A stretch of 58,831 nucleotides of DNA, taken from NCBI RefSeq assembly GCF_017115165.1, contig NZ_JABXKF010000078.1:32102-90932 (forward strand). The letters are read 5' to 3'. Shown here in pieces: positions 32,592 through 42,800 of this stretch. The notes under the pieces were generated by a model. That model had not been told where the DNA came from, did no database searches, and worked only from the letters and a program-made list of their open reading frames with translations. Made by a program: the position numbers and the translations under genes. Positions within the stretch are counted from its first letter, which is position 1; each line of letters opens with the position of its first letter. The stretch is from Nostoc sp. LPT (GTDB taxonomy: Bacteria; Cyanobacteriota; Cyanobacteriia; Cyanobacteriales; Nostocaceae).

Positions 32592-35162
32592 ATGTTAAGC
32601 AAACATTTGAACTCACATATAGCAGATACACAACTGAGTAGCAGTCTTCTCAACTCTACTCGCGCAAAACCACTCTTCGTGATTTTAAGCGCTTCTGGCA
32701 AAGATGCTGTGTCGGCAGGGTCAACTTTTGTTTTAAGTGTGACGCTAGGCAATAAGGGCAAGCAAAGTGCTGTTATAGAAGTCTACATCGAAGAGATATC
32801 ATCAGGTGTGCGCTCCTGGTGTACTTCTGGACGAGAATATCTGGCGTTGGGGTCAGAACAGAGTGAAGAGGTAGTTTTTACTTTTGATGTGCCTGTTGAT
32901 ACGCTACCAGGAACTTACAATTATATTGTGGTGGTTGATGCCCACGAGCATTACCCCGAAGATACACCAATTCGGTACGAACAGTATATCCAAGTATTGC
33001 CTGCAACTAATGATATTGTTAGTAGCAGTGAGCCTACGTTTATCTTACAACCCGTCAGCAGTTCTGCTAACCCAGCTGTAATTCAGCAGGGAGGGGCGCT
33101 GCCTGTTCAGGTATTGGTGCAAAACCGAGGCGATTGCGTTGATCGCTTTCGCCTGGTTTGTTCTGATTTGCCTAAAAGTTGGTTTACCATTACTTATCCT
33201 CAAGGTTTCCAGGGCGCTGGATTAATCGTTCAGTCTGACAGTTTGAACCTGAACCCAGGCGAGTGTGGAGTAATCATGCTTGTGATTACTCCAGGGATGG
33301 ATGCGCTCTCTGGAAACTATGTTCCAACTTTGCGGTTATATTCAGAAAACTATCCAGACTTGATTTTGCTGGATTTAGTTTATCTGCAAGTACCACCCAG
33401 ACATCTACTCCAGACAGAATTACGCTCAATTATTAGTCGGGTACGAACTAAGCCAGGACTATTTCAAGTACAGTTGACCAACTCTGGCAATACAGAGCGG
33501 CAAATTTCTTTACAAGTCAAGAATCTTGATGAGTTAGAAATCTATTCCTACACTTTAGAGCAGTCTCAAGCACTTGTGCAGCCGCAGGAAACTGTAGGTA
33601 TTAACTTGCAGGTACAGCCACAGAAGTGGTGGCGGCGTCCACTAATTGGTGGTGGGCGAATTGTTAACTTTTGCGTTGATTTAGAAGATTTACAGCATTT
33701 GCCTATCGCTAACAATAGTTTACCGGGAGTGTTAGTGTGGGAAGCCCGTCCTTTATGGCAATTGTTACCTTTTTTACTTTTAGGTTTATTGAGTGTGGGG
33801 GCAGTTGCCTATTTAATTTGGTGGGTATTATTTAGAATTCCTCCCTCGCCTAAAATTGTCGAGTTGTATCCAGAAGATACTATTTATTCAGCTGTTAATG
33901 GCGATGTGGTGCATCTTGGCTGGCAAATCAGCGATGTTAATCGCCTGCAAACTCTGAAAATTGTCGGATTGTCTGTTGATGGTACACCTCTGACTCGGAA
34001 AGAAGTCTATGATTTTAATCAAGGTGTGCCTACGGATCTGCAACCTTTCTGCACTAAAAACCAAAGTTCGCTAACTTGTCGTCAAGTTCGCACCAGCGCC
34101 CGCAAAAGCGCAACTTACGTTTTTGAAATGACTGCTCTAACGAAGCCAGGGCGGGGTGCTGTTACAGACATCGGCAAAACTACCCCAGTAACAATTGTTC
34201 CTATTCCCCAGCCTTCTATTGTTGTTTTTAACTCGACACAACCGATATATCAAGAAGTCCGAGGACAAGAGACAGGGGAAAAAAGACAGAAGGTAGAAGT
34301 CACAAGTCACAAGTCAAAGGGAAAAACTGAGGAATCCAGCAAGCTCGTGGATGATGAGATTCGCCTCAATTGGTCTGTGATACATCCCAAAGAATTGCAA
34401 TCACTACAAATTATCGGTCGTACTCCTGACAATTTAATAGTAAGTGCTGTAAAAACATACGATTTCAGCCAGGGCATTCCCCGCGAGTTGCGGAGGTTAT
34501 GTACTGTTGAAGAACAGCTTGTCTGTCAAAAGGTGAAAACTGGTATCAAGAAACCAGGTAGTTACGTATTTGCACTGAAAGCAATTCCTAAAGGTGGTGA
34601 AAACGACAAGCTTGAACCAAAACAGACAGAACTAATTAAAATTCTTCCCAGACCACCGCGCATTCTCAAGTTTACAATCAATGGTAAGCCTGTTAACAAC
34701 AAATATCTCATTCCCATCAGCAAAGATAAAAAGGTTTTACCTCTAATTTTTGCTTGGCAGGTTGATGCTAGTGACTCTACACAGGTTCAGTTACTTCCCA
34801 CACCTGGAAGTGTACCTCTAAAAGGCTCGATATCTCTAAATCCTGACCCAAAGCCTAGTACTATGACACTAGTGCTTCAAGTTACTACTACTACCGGGCA
34901 ACAGCAGGTGCGATCGCTTATTCTAGAAACCTACGATCCGCAAGCCCAAGATCCATCTGTGGCTGCGGCTGCGGCTGTGGGGCAGGCACTAATAAACGCC
35001 CAAAAAGCAGCAAGTCACGGACAGAATAAGGCAGATACTGTTCAGCAAGAACCTCAGCGACCAAGTAAAGAAGAAGATGAAAAAGATATTGATAGTGATT
35101 CAGATGTGAAACAGCCTCTTACTCTATTCCCTTTTGAGCAGCCACCTCAATTGGATAGATAA
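32592..35162 (+). CDS. Membrane protein with Ig-like repeats
   Basis: The 856-residue protein has Ig-like modules at about 25-370 (for example STFVLSVTLGNKGKQSAVIE and LPVQVLVQNRGDCVDRFRLV). One membrane segment (LLPFLLLGLLSVGAVAYLIW) lies at about 388-408. Two related beta modules follow at about 420-540 and 575-690, each with VYDFNQGVP/TYDFSQGIP and a Cys-rich RQVRTS/QKVKTG line. It ends in an Ala-rich and acidic tail with DSDSDVK. The N-terminal part resembles that of the preceding gene, so the two are distant paralogues. No enzyme motif was found. A scaffold or anchor role next to the CIS baseplate is inferred. Confidence 0.86.
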   Translation: MLSKHLNSHIADTQLSSSLLNSTRAKPLFVILSASGKDAVSAGSTFVLSVTLGNKGKQSAVIEVYIEEISSGVRSWCTSGREYLALGSEQSEEVVFTFDVPVDTLPGTYNYIVVVDAHEHYPEDTPIRYEQYIQVLPATNDIVSSSEPTFILQPVSSSANPAVIQQGGALPVQVLVQNRGDCVDRFRLVCSDLPKSWFTITYPQGFQGAGLIVQSDSLNLNPGECGVIMLVITPGMDALSGNYVPTLRLYSENYPDLILLDLVYLQVPPRHLLQTELRSIISRVRTKPGLFQVQLTNSGNTERQISLQVKNLDELEIYSYTLEQSQALVQPQETVGINLQVQPQKWWRRPLIGGGRIVNFCVDLEDLQHLPIANNSLPGVLVWEARPLWQLLPFLLLGLLSVGAVAYLIWWVLFRIPPSPKIVELYPEDTIYSAVNGDVVHLGWQISDVNRLQTLKIVGLSVDGTPLTRKEVYDFNQGVPTDLQPFCTKNQSSLTCRQVRTSARKSATYVFEMTALTKPGRGAVTDIGKTTPVTIVPIPQPSIVVFNSTQPIYQEVRGQETGEKRQKVEVTSHKSKGKTEESSKLVDDEIRLNWSVIHPKELQSLQIIGRTPDNLIVSAVKTYDFSQGIPRELRRLCTVEEQLVCQKVKTGIKKPGSYVFALKAIPKGGENDKLEPKQTELIKILPRPPRILKFTINGKPVNNKYLIPISKDKKVLPLIFAWQVDASDSTQVQLLPTPGSVPLKGSISLNPDPKPSTMTLVLQVTTTTGQQQVRSLILETYDPQAQDPSVAAAAAVGQALINAQKAASHGQNKADTVQQEPQRPSKEEDEKDIDSDSDVKQPLTLFPFEQPPQLDR

Positions 35163-35274
35163 ACTTTCACTGCGCTGACAATCGCCTCTTTTGCTCTCTG
35201 AAAGTTACTCAATTCTACTTTTGTAGTCTTGAAGTTCAGTTTCTAGCTTGGAGCATGGGAGCGGTGAGCCATCA

Positions 35275-35405
35275 CTATACTTGCACGATTGAGCTTATCC
35301 GTGCGTAATTTAAAAGATTAATACTAGCATTTAAGTCGCGGTTAATAGACAAATTGCAGACATTGCAATCATATTGTCTTTTGCATAAACCAATACTTCG
35401 GACAA
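35275..35405 (-). pseudogene. TnpB C-terminal fragment (IS200/IS605 type)
   Basis: Reading leftward the frame gives YDCNVCNLSINRDLNASINL, then LNYARISS, ending at TAG 35275-35277. CNVC followed by NRDLNAS-N is the zinc-finger and RuvC end of TnpB. An earlier Cys (LCKRQYDC) belongs to the same finger. The fragment stops where the other transposase remnant begins, so it was cut by that insertion or by deletion. Confidence 0.85.
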
Positions 35406-35407
35406 AA

Positions 35408-35740
35408 TTAGGCAGCAATAACACCGTAATCACGTAGGTTTTGGTAGTTAGGATGGGATTTAATTAGAGTCGGCGAAAGTCCTAACCTTGAAATAAAGGT
35501 GTCGAGCAAATGGTCATTGAGTGCGCGTCGCTTAACACTCGCCATTGAAAAAACAAAGGGTTTTTGACTCAACTGCTGTCGATGAGCATCGAGCTTGGCA
35601 ATATTGAGGGCAGTGAAACTAGCATTGAAATGAAATAATCCTTTCTCCACTCGATTATGATTGCCATTGTAAAACTGATCCAGTCCAAAGGTCTTTTTCC
35701 CACTTTTAGCAATGAATGAACAATCCATCACGGCGATCAT
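35408..35740 (-). pseudogene. DDE-type transposase with internal deletion
   Basis: The 110 residues join an N-terminal piece (MIAVMDCSFIAKSGKKTFGL, DQFYNGNHNRVEKGL), which holds a catalytic Asp, directly to a C-terminal piece (FHFNASFTALNIAK, then FVFSMASVKRRALNDHLLDT and FISRLGL). In full-length cyanobacterial transposases of this kind as I remember them the two pieces are separated by about 150 or more residues with the other catalytic residues. The frame is kept across the deletion, so a short protein could still be made, but it cannot be active. Confidence 0.78.
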
Positions 35741-35867
35741 TGAGTTATTTTCTGGCGTTGCTGCTTTGGTAGAGGATTTGACAGAGCAGGAACAAAGCGA
35801 TCGCCTTTACCTAGAGCGCCGTATGGAAAGAGCGTTTTTTGAGGCGGGGATTGCTGTGTCCATGTAG
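35712..35867 (+). pseudogene. Remnant of a plasmid-type cyanobacterial protein
   Basis: From ATG 35712 the frame reads MNEQSITAIIELFSGVAALV, then DRLYLERRMERAFFEAGIAV and stops after 51 codons. The LERxxERAFFEAG text resembles the start of larger cyanobacterial DNA-related proteins that I remember as LERxVERAFYEAGKAL. The rest of such a protein is absent. It overlaps the transposase remnant on the other strand. The assignment is tentative. Confidence 0.4.
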
Positions 35868-35879
35868 TACGCGAAAAGG

Positions 35880-36027
35880 CTGAAGGTCAACTTTTAAGCT
35901 TTGCAAAGCATTGAGATTTACATCCTAGAGTTTGATTGTCTGGTCTTCATGTCCACTAGCAAGTAAGTTTTGCTGCCAATGTTCTAGAAATTGTTCAACA
36001 ACTACTAACGCTTCTTCGACTGTTATT
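35880..36027 (-). pseudogene. WD40-like remnant
   Basis: Leftward, the frame reads TVEEALVVVEQFLEHWQQNL, then LASGHEDQTIKL, a TAG at 35925-35927 and DVNLNALQSLKV. The pattern of a WD40 repeat end (SGHEDQTIKLWDV) is clear, with the Trp codon changed to TAG. No further repeats are found. Confidence 0.5.
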
Positions 36028-36051
36028 TATTTAGTATTTTTAAAAGTTAAT

Positions 36052-36129
36052 AGATGAATGAAATGACTTGATTTTTCACTGATTGTTTTAAGATGAATGA
36101 AATGACTTGATTTTTCACTGATTGTTTTA
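36052..36129. repeat. Perfect 39-bp direct duplication
   Basis: AGATGAATGAAATGACTTGA and the following 19 bases occur twice in direct succession (36052-36090 and 36091-36129) without a difference, a recent slippage or duplication. Confidence 0.95.
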
Positions 36130-36705
36130 GCAAAGTCAATTTTACAAGCAAAAATTTTTTATAAATAGTCATTTTGTCAAGGCAAATAAACAATGTGTAC
36201 TTAAGTAAATTTAACGAATAAAACCGAGAAGAATTAAAATTTCATTGTAATATGGAATTCTTATCTAAATTGCGCGAAAAAACTCGGTGGAACTCCAAGA
36301 AACTTTTTTACTATTGCTTATTGCCCTTCGGATTCAGCAGTTACTCGCGGGTAAACCCCTAAGACTGCACTGGTTAATCTATTGCCCATCTATGCAGGTA
36401 ATTTCAAGAGCATTTGTAGAAGACTGTTAAGCAATATGCTTCAGGCAAAGTAGTATTATCTAATACACTGCAAAAATTATTTTTAACGTAGACGTACAGC
36501 AGTTAGAATGTCACACTCTTGGCGCAGTTTCCGTTGCTTGCGTTAACGATGCTTGCGTAGCGTCCTCCCTTAGGACAAAGGTCATCCCTCCGAACCCGTT
36601 TGATGAAGTTTCGTCGAAAGATTAGGATTTCTCACGGAGTATCATAAAGGATGCTTTCGGCTTTTGCCTTTGGCGTTGCCATCAAAAATTATAGAAATAG
36701 ATTAC

Positions 36706-36796
36706 TAGACATCTCCAGAAATGATTCAAGGGCCAACAATCGTTCGCCCCCACTAAGGGTTTCAGGCAACGCAGAACTAATTATTGGAGATGTCTA
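36706..36796. mobile_element. 91-bp element with 12-bp inverted ends
   Basis: TAGACATCTCCA at 36706-36717 and its exact complement TGGAGATGTCTA at 36785-36796 enclose 67 bases without a gene. This is the form of a MITE or a deleted insertion sequence. It lies about 55 bases upstream of the giant gene start, so it may carry or displace promoter sequence. Confidence 0.75.
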
Positions 36797-36852
36797 CTAA
36801 ATATAGTTAAAGCGATACCCAAGTGTAAACGCTTCTCATCTAGGAGTTAACC

Positions 36853-39800
36853 ATGAGCAAAAAAGTTGTCTCTGCCTTTGACCTTGATTTGTGGTCTTTG
36901 AAGGGTTTTGTTGATAGCAGTATCTACCCTAAAAGTTTAGTCTTAGGAATCCAGCTAGCGACTCAACAACTACAGAATTTCGCTAATAGTCCCACTTTTT
37001 CTAGTCAGATTAAATCTGTCTTGGGGCAGAATGTTGAGACAACTAAACTACAACAAGACTGGAAACAAGGAAATTTTAGTCAGTTTCCCCAACTCAAACT
37101 GCTCTCATTTGCAGAACTGAAGGGTGCAAAGGGAGCATTTGCTGAATCAGCTAATACTATTTATTTATCTCAGGAATTTCTTGCTCGCAATACAGACAAT
37201 CCTGTAGAAATCGCTAGTGTTTTATTAGAAGAAATTGGTCATGCTGTTGATGTGCGAGTTAATCAAGGCGATACAGATGGGGACGAAGGCGAATTATTTT
37301 CAAGTCTAGTTAGAGGTATTTCGTTAGAACCGCAACAATTACAAGATATTAAGCAGGAAAACGATCGCTTTCAAGCTACCATAAACGGTCAAACACTTAA
37401 CCTAGAAGCAGCAGGAACTCTCCGTGAAACTACAGTCAGAGAAATACGCGATCGCCTAGACGGTATTCTCGCTGGACTTCAGGAAAATCTCAGTAGTCAG
37501 CTATTAAAAAATATACTTATTAACTCAGTTTTTGGCGATCGCTTAGAAAGCACTGAAAGCTTGCGATTACTAGATACCGTTCGTCTGCAACTGAACAAAA
37601 TTAATATTACTAGTTCTGGTTATTTAGCCCAAGATTTAGTTACAGAAATCAATCGAGTGTTGGCAGGTACAGATGCGAACATTAGTTATAATGCCACCAC
37701 AGATCAATTTGCTTTATCGTTCGCTAAAGCACAAACTACTCAATTTGCTTTAGATAGTCAATTGGGGATTCCCAACGTAGGGTTAAACTTTTTAGGAAAA
37801 GTTGGATTAACAGCCAATTTTGACAGCACAATTAATTTTAGCGTAGGTTCAGGAAGCTTTGTTTTCCAACCAACCACGGAAAAAGAATTTTCCTTTAACT
37901 TGATAGCAGAAAACTCAGAAAATCTAGCCGGAACTTTAGGATTTCTCAATTTAACTGCTAGTAATAATGGCGCTCAAAAAGCATTTTATACTAAATTTTC
38001 CCTATCTGCTGACATCCTTGCAGGAGGACAAATACAAGGATTTTCTACAAATGATACTCTGGATGTAAATCCACTATTAACCCTCAGTGGTGGTCAATAT
38101 CTTCCCACCTTTAAAACTACTCTTGCTTATAACCTCACCTCCAGTCAATCAAATCCAACTCTGAAATTTACAGATGTTCAGATTGGCTTAGGTTCCCTTA
38201 TGCAATCTGCCACTCCCTTTTTGAAAGATGTCAAGGGAGTTGTTGATAAATTTGATCCGATTATTAAATTTTTAAATAAACCCTTACCAGTAATTGATAA
38301 ATTTGGCATCAATTACTCCATTTTAGATTTAGCACAAAATCCTGTATTTAAAACTTATGCAACTCAAGTCTTAAAACTTCCGCCTATAGATTTGAGCTTT
38401 CTAGATAGTATTAGTAAACTCAACACCCTTCTGGGAACATTGAGTAAATTGACTAGTTCAGGAAATATTAGTCTGGGTAGTTTTGATTTTACTAATACAG
38501 GAATTTCTACTTATACACCTAATAAAAATGCCGTTGCTAATGCTAGCAGTTTAATCGGTGATACCTCCTTTACCTTGCCTATTCTCAACGATCCAAAAAC
38601 TGCATTTCAACTCTTACTAGGTAATCCCAATGTTGATTTATTCCGATTTACTCTGCCAGGTTTAAGCGTCAACACTGGAGGAACGCTAGTTTTCCCAATT
38701 TGGCCTCTTCCTCCTGTATCAGTTGGGTTTGGCGGTAGTATTGGTGCAACTATTCCCAAAACAACCTATGGATTTGATGCGACAGGATTATTGAAGTATA
38801 GAAATAGTAACAAATTTGAGAATATCTTTGAAGGACTTTATTTAGACAGTAAAGGGAAAAGACCCGGATTAGAGCTAAATTCTAAATTATTTATGGATAT
38901 TAATGCTGGCATTAGAGGTATTGCCAGTGTTGGCGGCGAAGCTTACATCAAAGGGTTAATTAATTTAGCACTTAATGACCCTAATAAAGATGGCAAAATT
39001 CGTTGGTTAGAGATTAAAAATAATTTTAATCAAGGTTTTTCTTCCCTCTTTGACGTATCTGGTGGCGTTTCTGCTGGGGCAAATATTTATGTTGAATATC
39101 CCTCATATAATCCTAAAGATTATTTTTCAGGAAAAGTCTTTAAACGCGAGAATATTTTAGAATTGGGTCTTATTCCTATTCCTGGGTTACAGTTTGAGTC
39201 TTCTTCTTCCCGTACAGTTCTTCCCCCCAGTTTAGGAGTCCTCAAAGATAAAGTTTTACGCTTAAATATTGGTATTTATGCTGGTGCTAGAACCAATAAT
39301 AACCAGGATGTAAGCGAAATTTATACCATCACTGGTGGTAGTACCATTACCCTCACAGGCCCAACCCAAGGACAAGATAAAGAGACTTTCTCTGGTGTTA
39401 CCAGTGTACAAGGAGATGGCAATTTAGGAGACGATCGCCTGAACGCATCTGGTTTAACTGTCGCCGTGAAGTTTACAGGCGGAGTTGGGCGAGATGTCCT
39501 CACAGGTGGTAATCAGAACGACACCCTCAAAGGTGGAGAAGACAGCGATACCCTGACTGGCAATGCTGGTAATGATTCTCTATCGGGTGATGCCGCTAGC
39601 GACAGTTTATTAGGTGGTGCTGGTGCAGATACCCTGCTTGGTGGTGAAGGTAATGATACCTTGCTGGGCGAGTTGGCTAATGACAGTTTATCAGGTAGTA
39701 TTGGGAGCGATCGCTTACAAGGCGGAGACGATAACGATACCCTTGATGGTGGTTTAGATAACGACACCTTAATTGGTGAAAATGGTAACGACAGCCTCTT

Positions 39801-42800
39801 CGGTAGTTACGGAGATGATTTGTTACAGGCTGGAAATCAAAATGATACCCTCAAAGGTGGCTATGGCAATGACAGCCTAGAAGGTGGCGAACAAGACGAT
39901 AGTCTTATTGGCGAACAGGGCAACGACTGGCTAAAAGGCGCAGGCGGAAATGATACCCTCGAAGGTTCAGAAGGAAACGACACCCTAGAAGGTGGACTAA
40001 ACAACGATTCCCTCTTAGGCGGATTTGGAAACGATTCTCTACTAGGGGCAGAAGGCCTTAATACTCTCCAAGGTAATGATGGTAATGATACTCTGCTCGG
40101 CGGTCAAGATAATGACACAATTCTAGGTGATGCTGGACAAGATAGCTTAGAAGGTAACAGAGGCAATGATTCCCTCTCAGGTGGTTCTGATAACGACACA
40201 ATCTTTGGCAGAGATGGCGACGACATCCTCAAAGGAGACGAAGGCAATGATTATCTTTGGGGAAACCAAGGCAAAGATACTCTTTTGGGTGGTTTTGGCG
40301 ATGACACCTTAGAAGGCGGCGAAGAGAATGACAGTTTAGACGGAGGATCTGGTCTTAATACCCTGTTAGGAGGCGCAGGTAACGATACTCTCGTTGGGGG
40401 CGACTTAAACGATAGCCTGTCGGGTGGTACAGAAGATGACAGCCTGCAAGGGAATAGCGGAAATGATACTCTCTTGGGAGCTCAAGGTAACGACACACTC
40501 TATGGCGGTGCCGGAAATGATTTACTCGACAGTGGTGAAGATAATGACTACTTGGAAGATGTAAATGGATCTAATACCCTGCTGGGAGGAGCGGCAAAAG
40601 ATACCCTCATGGGAGGGGATGAAATTGATTTACTGCTAGGTGGTGCTGGCGATGATGAACTCGAAGGATTAGTAGGTAATGACACCCTGTATGGTGGTTA
40701 TGACGTAGATACCCTAGATGGTGGCGCAGGCGATGATATTCTCTATGGTGGTGCTGGCAATGACTCAGTGATTGGAGGAATAGATAATGATACTATCTAT
40801 GGCGATCAAGAAGGCAAGGATATCCTATTGGGCGGTGATGACATCCTCAAAGGTGGGGTAGGCAACGATAAACTTTATGGTGATGAATTAGAAGATAAAT
40901 TATACGGTGAGGATGGAAATGATTTACTCGACGGTGGTGCTGACAACGACATCCTAGAAGGTGGTTTAGGAGATAATACCCTCTATGGTGGCATTGGAGC
41001 AGATTTGCTCACTGGCGGGGATAATAACGATACCCTTTATGGTGGCGATAAGAATAACTCTCCTGCCGATGGTAACGATACCCTTATTGGTGGCAAGGGA
41101 AATGATTCTCTAGTTGGAGAAACTGGAGAAGATAATCTGCAAGGTGGCAATAATAATGATATTCTCGAAGGAAATCAGGGCAACGATACCTTAGAAGGTG
41201 GACTGGGTGCCGATTCTCTACTTGGTGGAGAAGGAGACGATCTCCTCAAAGGACATCTCATTGAACTGAAAACAGAAGTTGTCAACGGGGATGACAACGA
41301 TACCTTAAATGGTGAAGCTGGCAATGATGAAATTTGGGGTAGTGATGGCAGCGACTCTCTAATTGGTGGAGATGGTAACGACATTCTCTATGGTGATGAT
41401 TCTGATAATCCATTACTAGATACAAGTTCTGCTGCCTCACCCATCGATAAAAGAGGCGATGATACCTTAGAAGGGGGTGCGGGTAATGACACCCTCTATG
41501 GTGGTTTAGGTAATGATGTTCTCAAAGCTGGAACGGGATTCGATCGCCTTTATGGTGGTACTGGCAATGATACGCTGTATGGTTATGAGCCTACCCTAGT
41601 TTTAGATAATGGTAATCCTCAGATTATTACTAATAATGGTAAAGAATACTATGTAAGTAGCGATCGCCAACCCCAAGACGGAGTAGTTTATGTTTTAGCA
41701 CCGGGTTCTGGCACTGATACAATCTACAACTTCTTTAGCGGTACGAAAAACGGCAAAGAAATTAGCTACCAAAATCCCGATGGAACACCTGTCACAAATA
41801 AAGATGGTAAGGTATTAACTCTTGGCAGCGATGTCATACGCCTAACTGGGGGATTGAGTTTTAGCTTTATTGACATCGTTGAAGATAAAAAACCTGATGG
41901 GACAGTATTTACCAAAATTATCGATCTTGATACTCAACAAGTTCTAGCAGAATTTATTGGTATTACTAAAGATCAAATTGGTCGCCAAAATATTGATGAA
42001 CAAAATGTACCCGTAGACCGCTTAGAATTTAGCAGCAAAAAACCCATTTACGCCAAAGAAGAAACTGTCAGTCTTGTTGATGCCCAAGTTAGAGATCCTA
42101 ACGGTGCAAGCGACATTGAAAAAATTAATTTCTGGCTGAAGAATCCAGACGGAACTTGGAAAGATTTTCGAGATATTGGCTTAACTGGAGTTAAGTACGG
42201 TAATGCTGACTGGGGTGATTTTGATAAAGATGGTGATTTAGATATTTTAGTCACTGGTTATACTTCTAAAGTCACTAGCGAAGGACAAACAGATCAGGTA
42301 TTTGACCTAGTTCCTGTAACTAAACTCTATCGTTATGACAAATCCAGGAATCAATTTATTGAAATCCTTGATTTAAATCAAGTCCAATCTGCTTTTGATG
42401 TCATTGATGGATTAACTTCTCCCCTAGCCCAACTTTCTCAGGGAACAGTTATGTGGGGAAACTTTGATGGTGATAGTGATGGTAATTTAGATATTTTACA
42501 AACAGGTAAGTCTGATACTGGTATCACTGTAGCTAAAATCTATATCAATCAAGGACAAAGTTTCCAAGCTCCTTTAGAAATTAAATTAAGTAGTTCTGCT
42601 AGCCAAGAAGTAAACTGGCTAGATATTAATAAAGATGGCAAGCTTGATTTGCAGATTGGTACAGATATTTATCTGCAAAATAATGGTGGACTTGTTAAAA
42701 ATAATATTCCATTAGATGTCCTGCAAACTCGGAAATTCAGTTTTGTTCGGCAATTTGGGACAGAAAGTGAAGATACAAGCAAGCAAATGAGTATTGATAA

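Larger units (their letters stand above)
35163..36852. other. Remnant-rich intergenic region
   Basis: The 1.7 kb between the last CIS-linked gene and the giant gene hold only fragments: a TnpB tail, an internally deleted transposase, a 51-codon remnant and a WD40-like remnant. A 39-bp duplication and a small inverted-repeat element are also present. The promoter of the giant gene should lie near 36800. There are no heptamer repeats. Confidence 0.75.
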
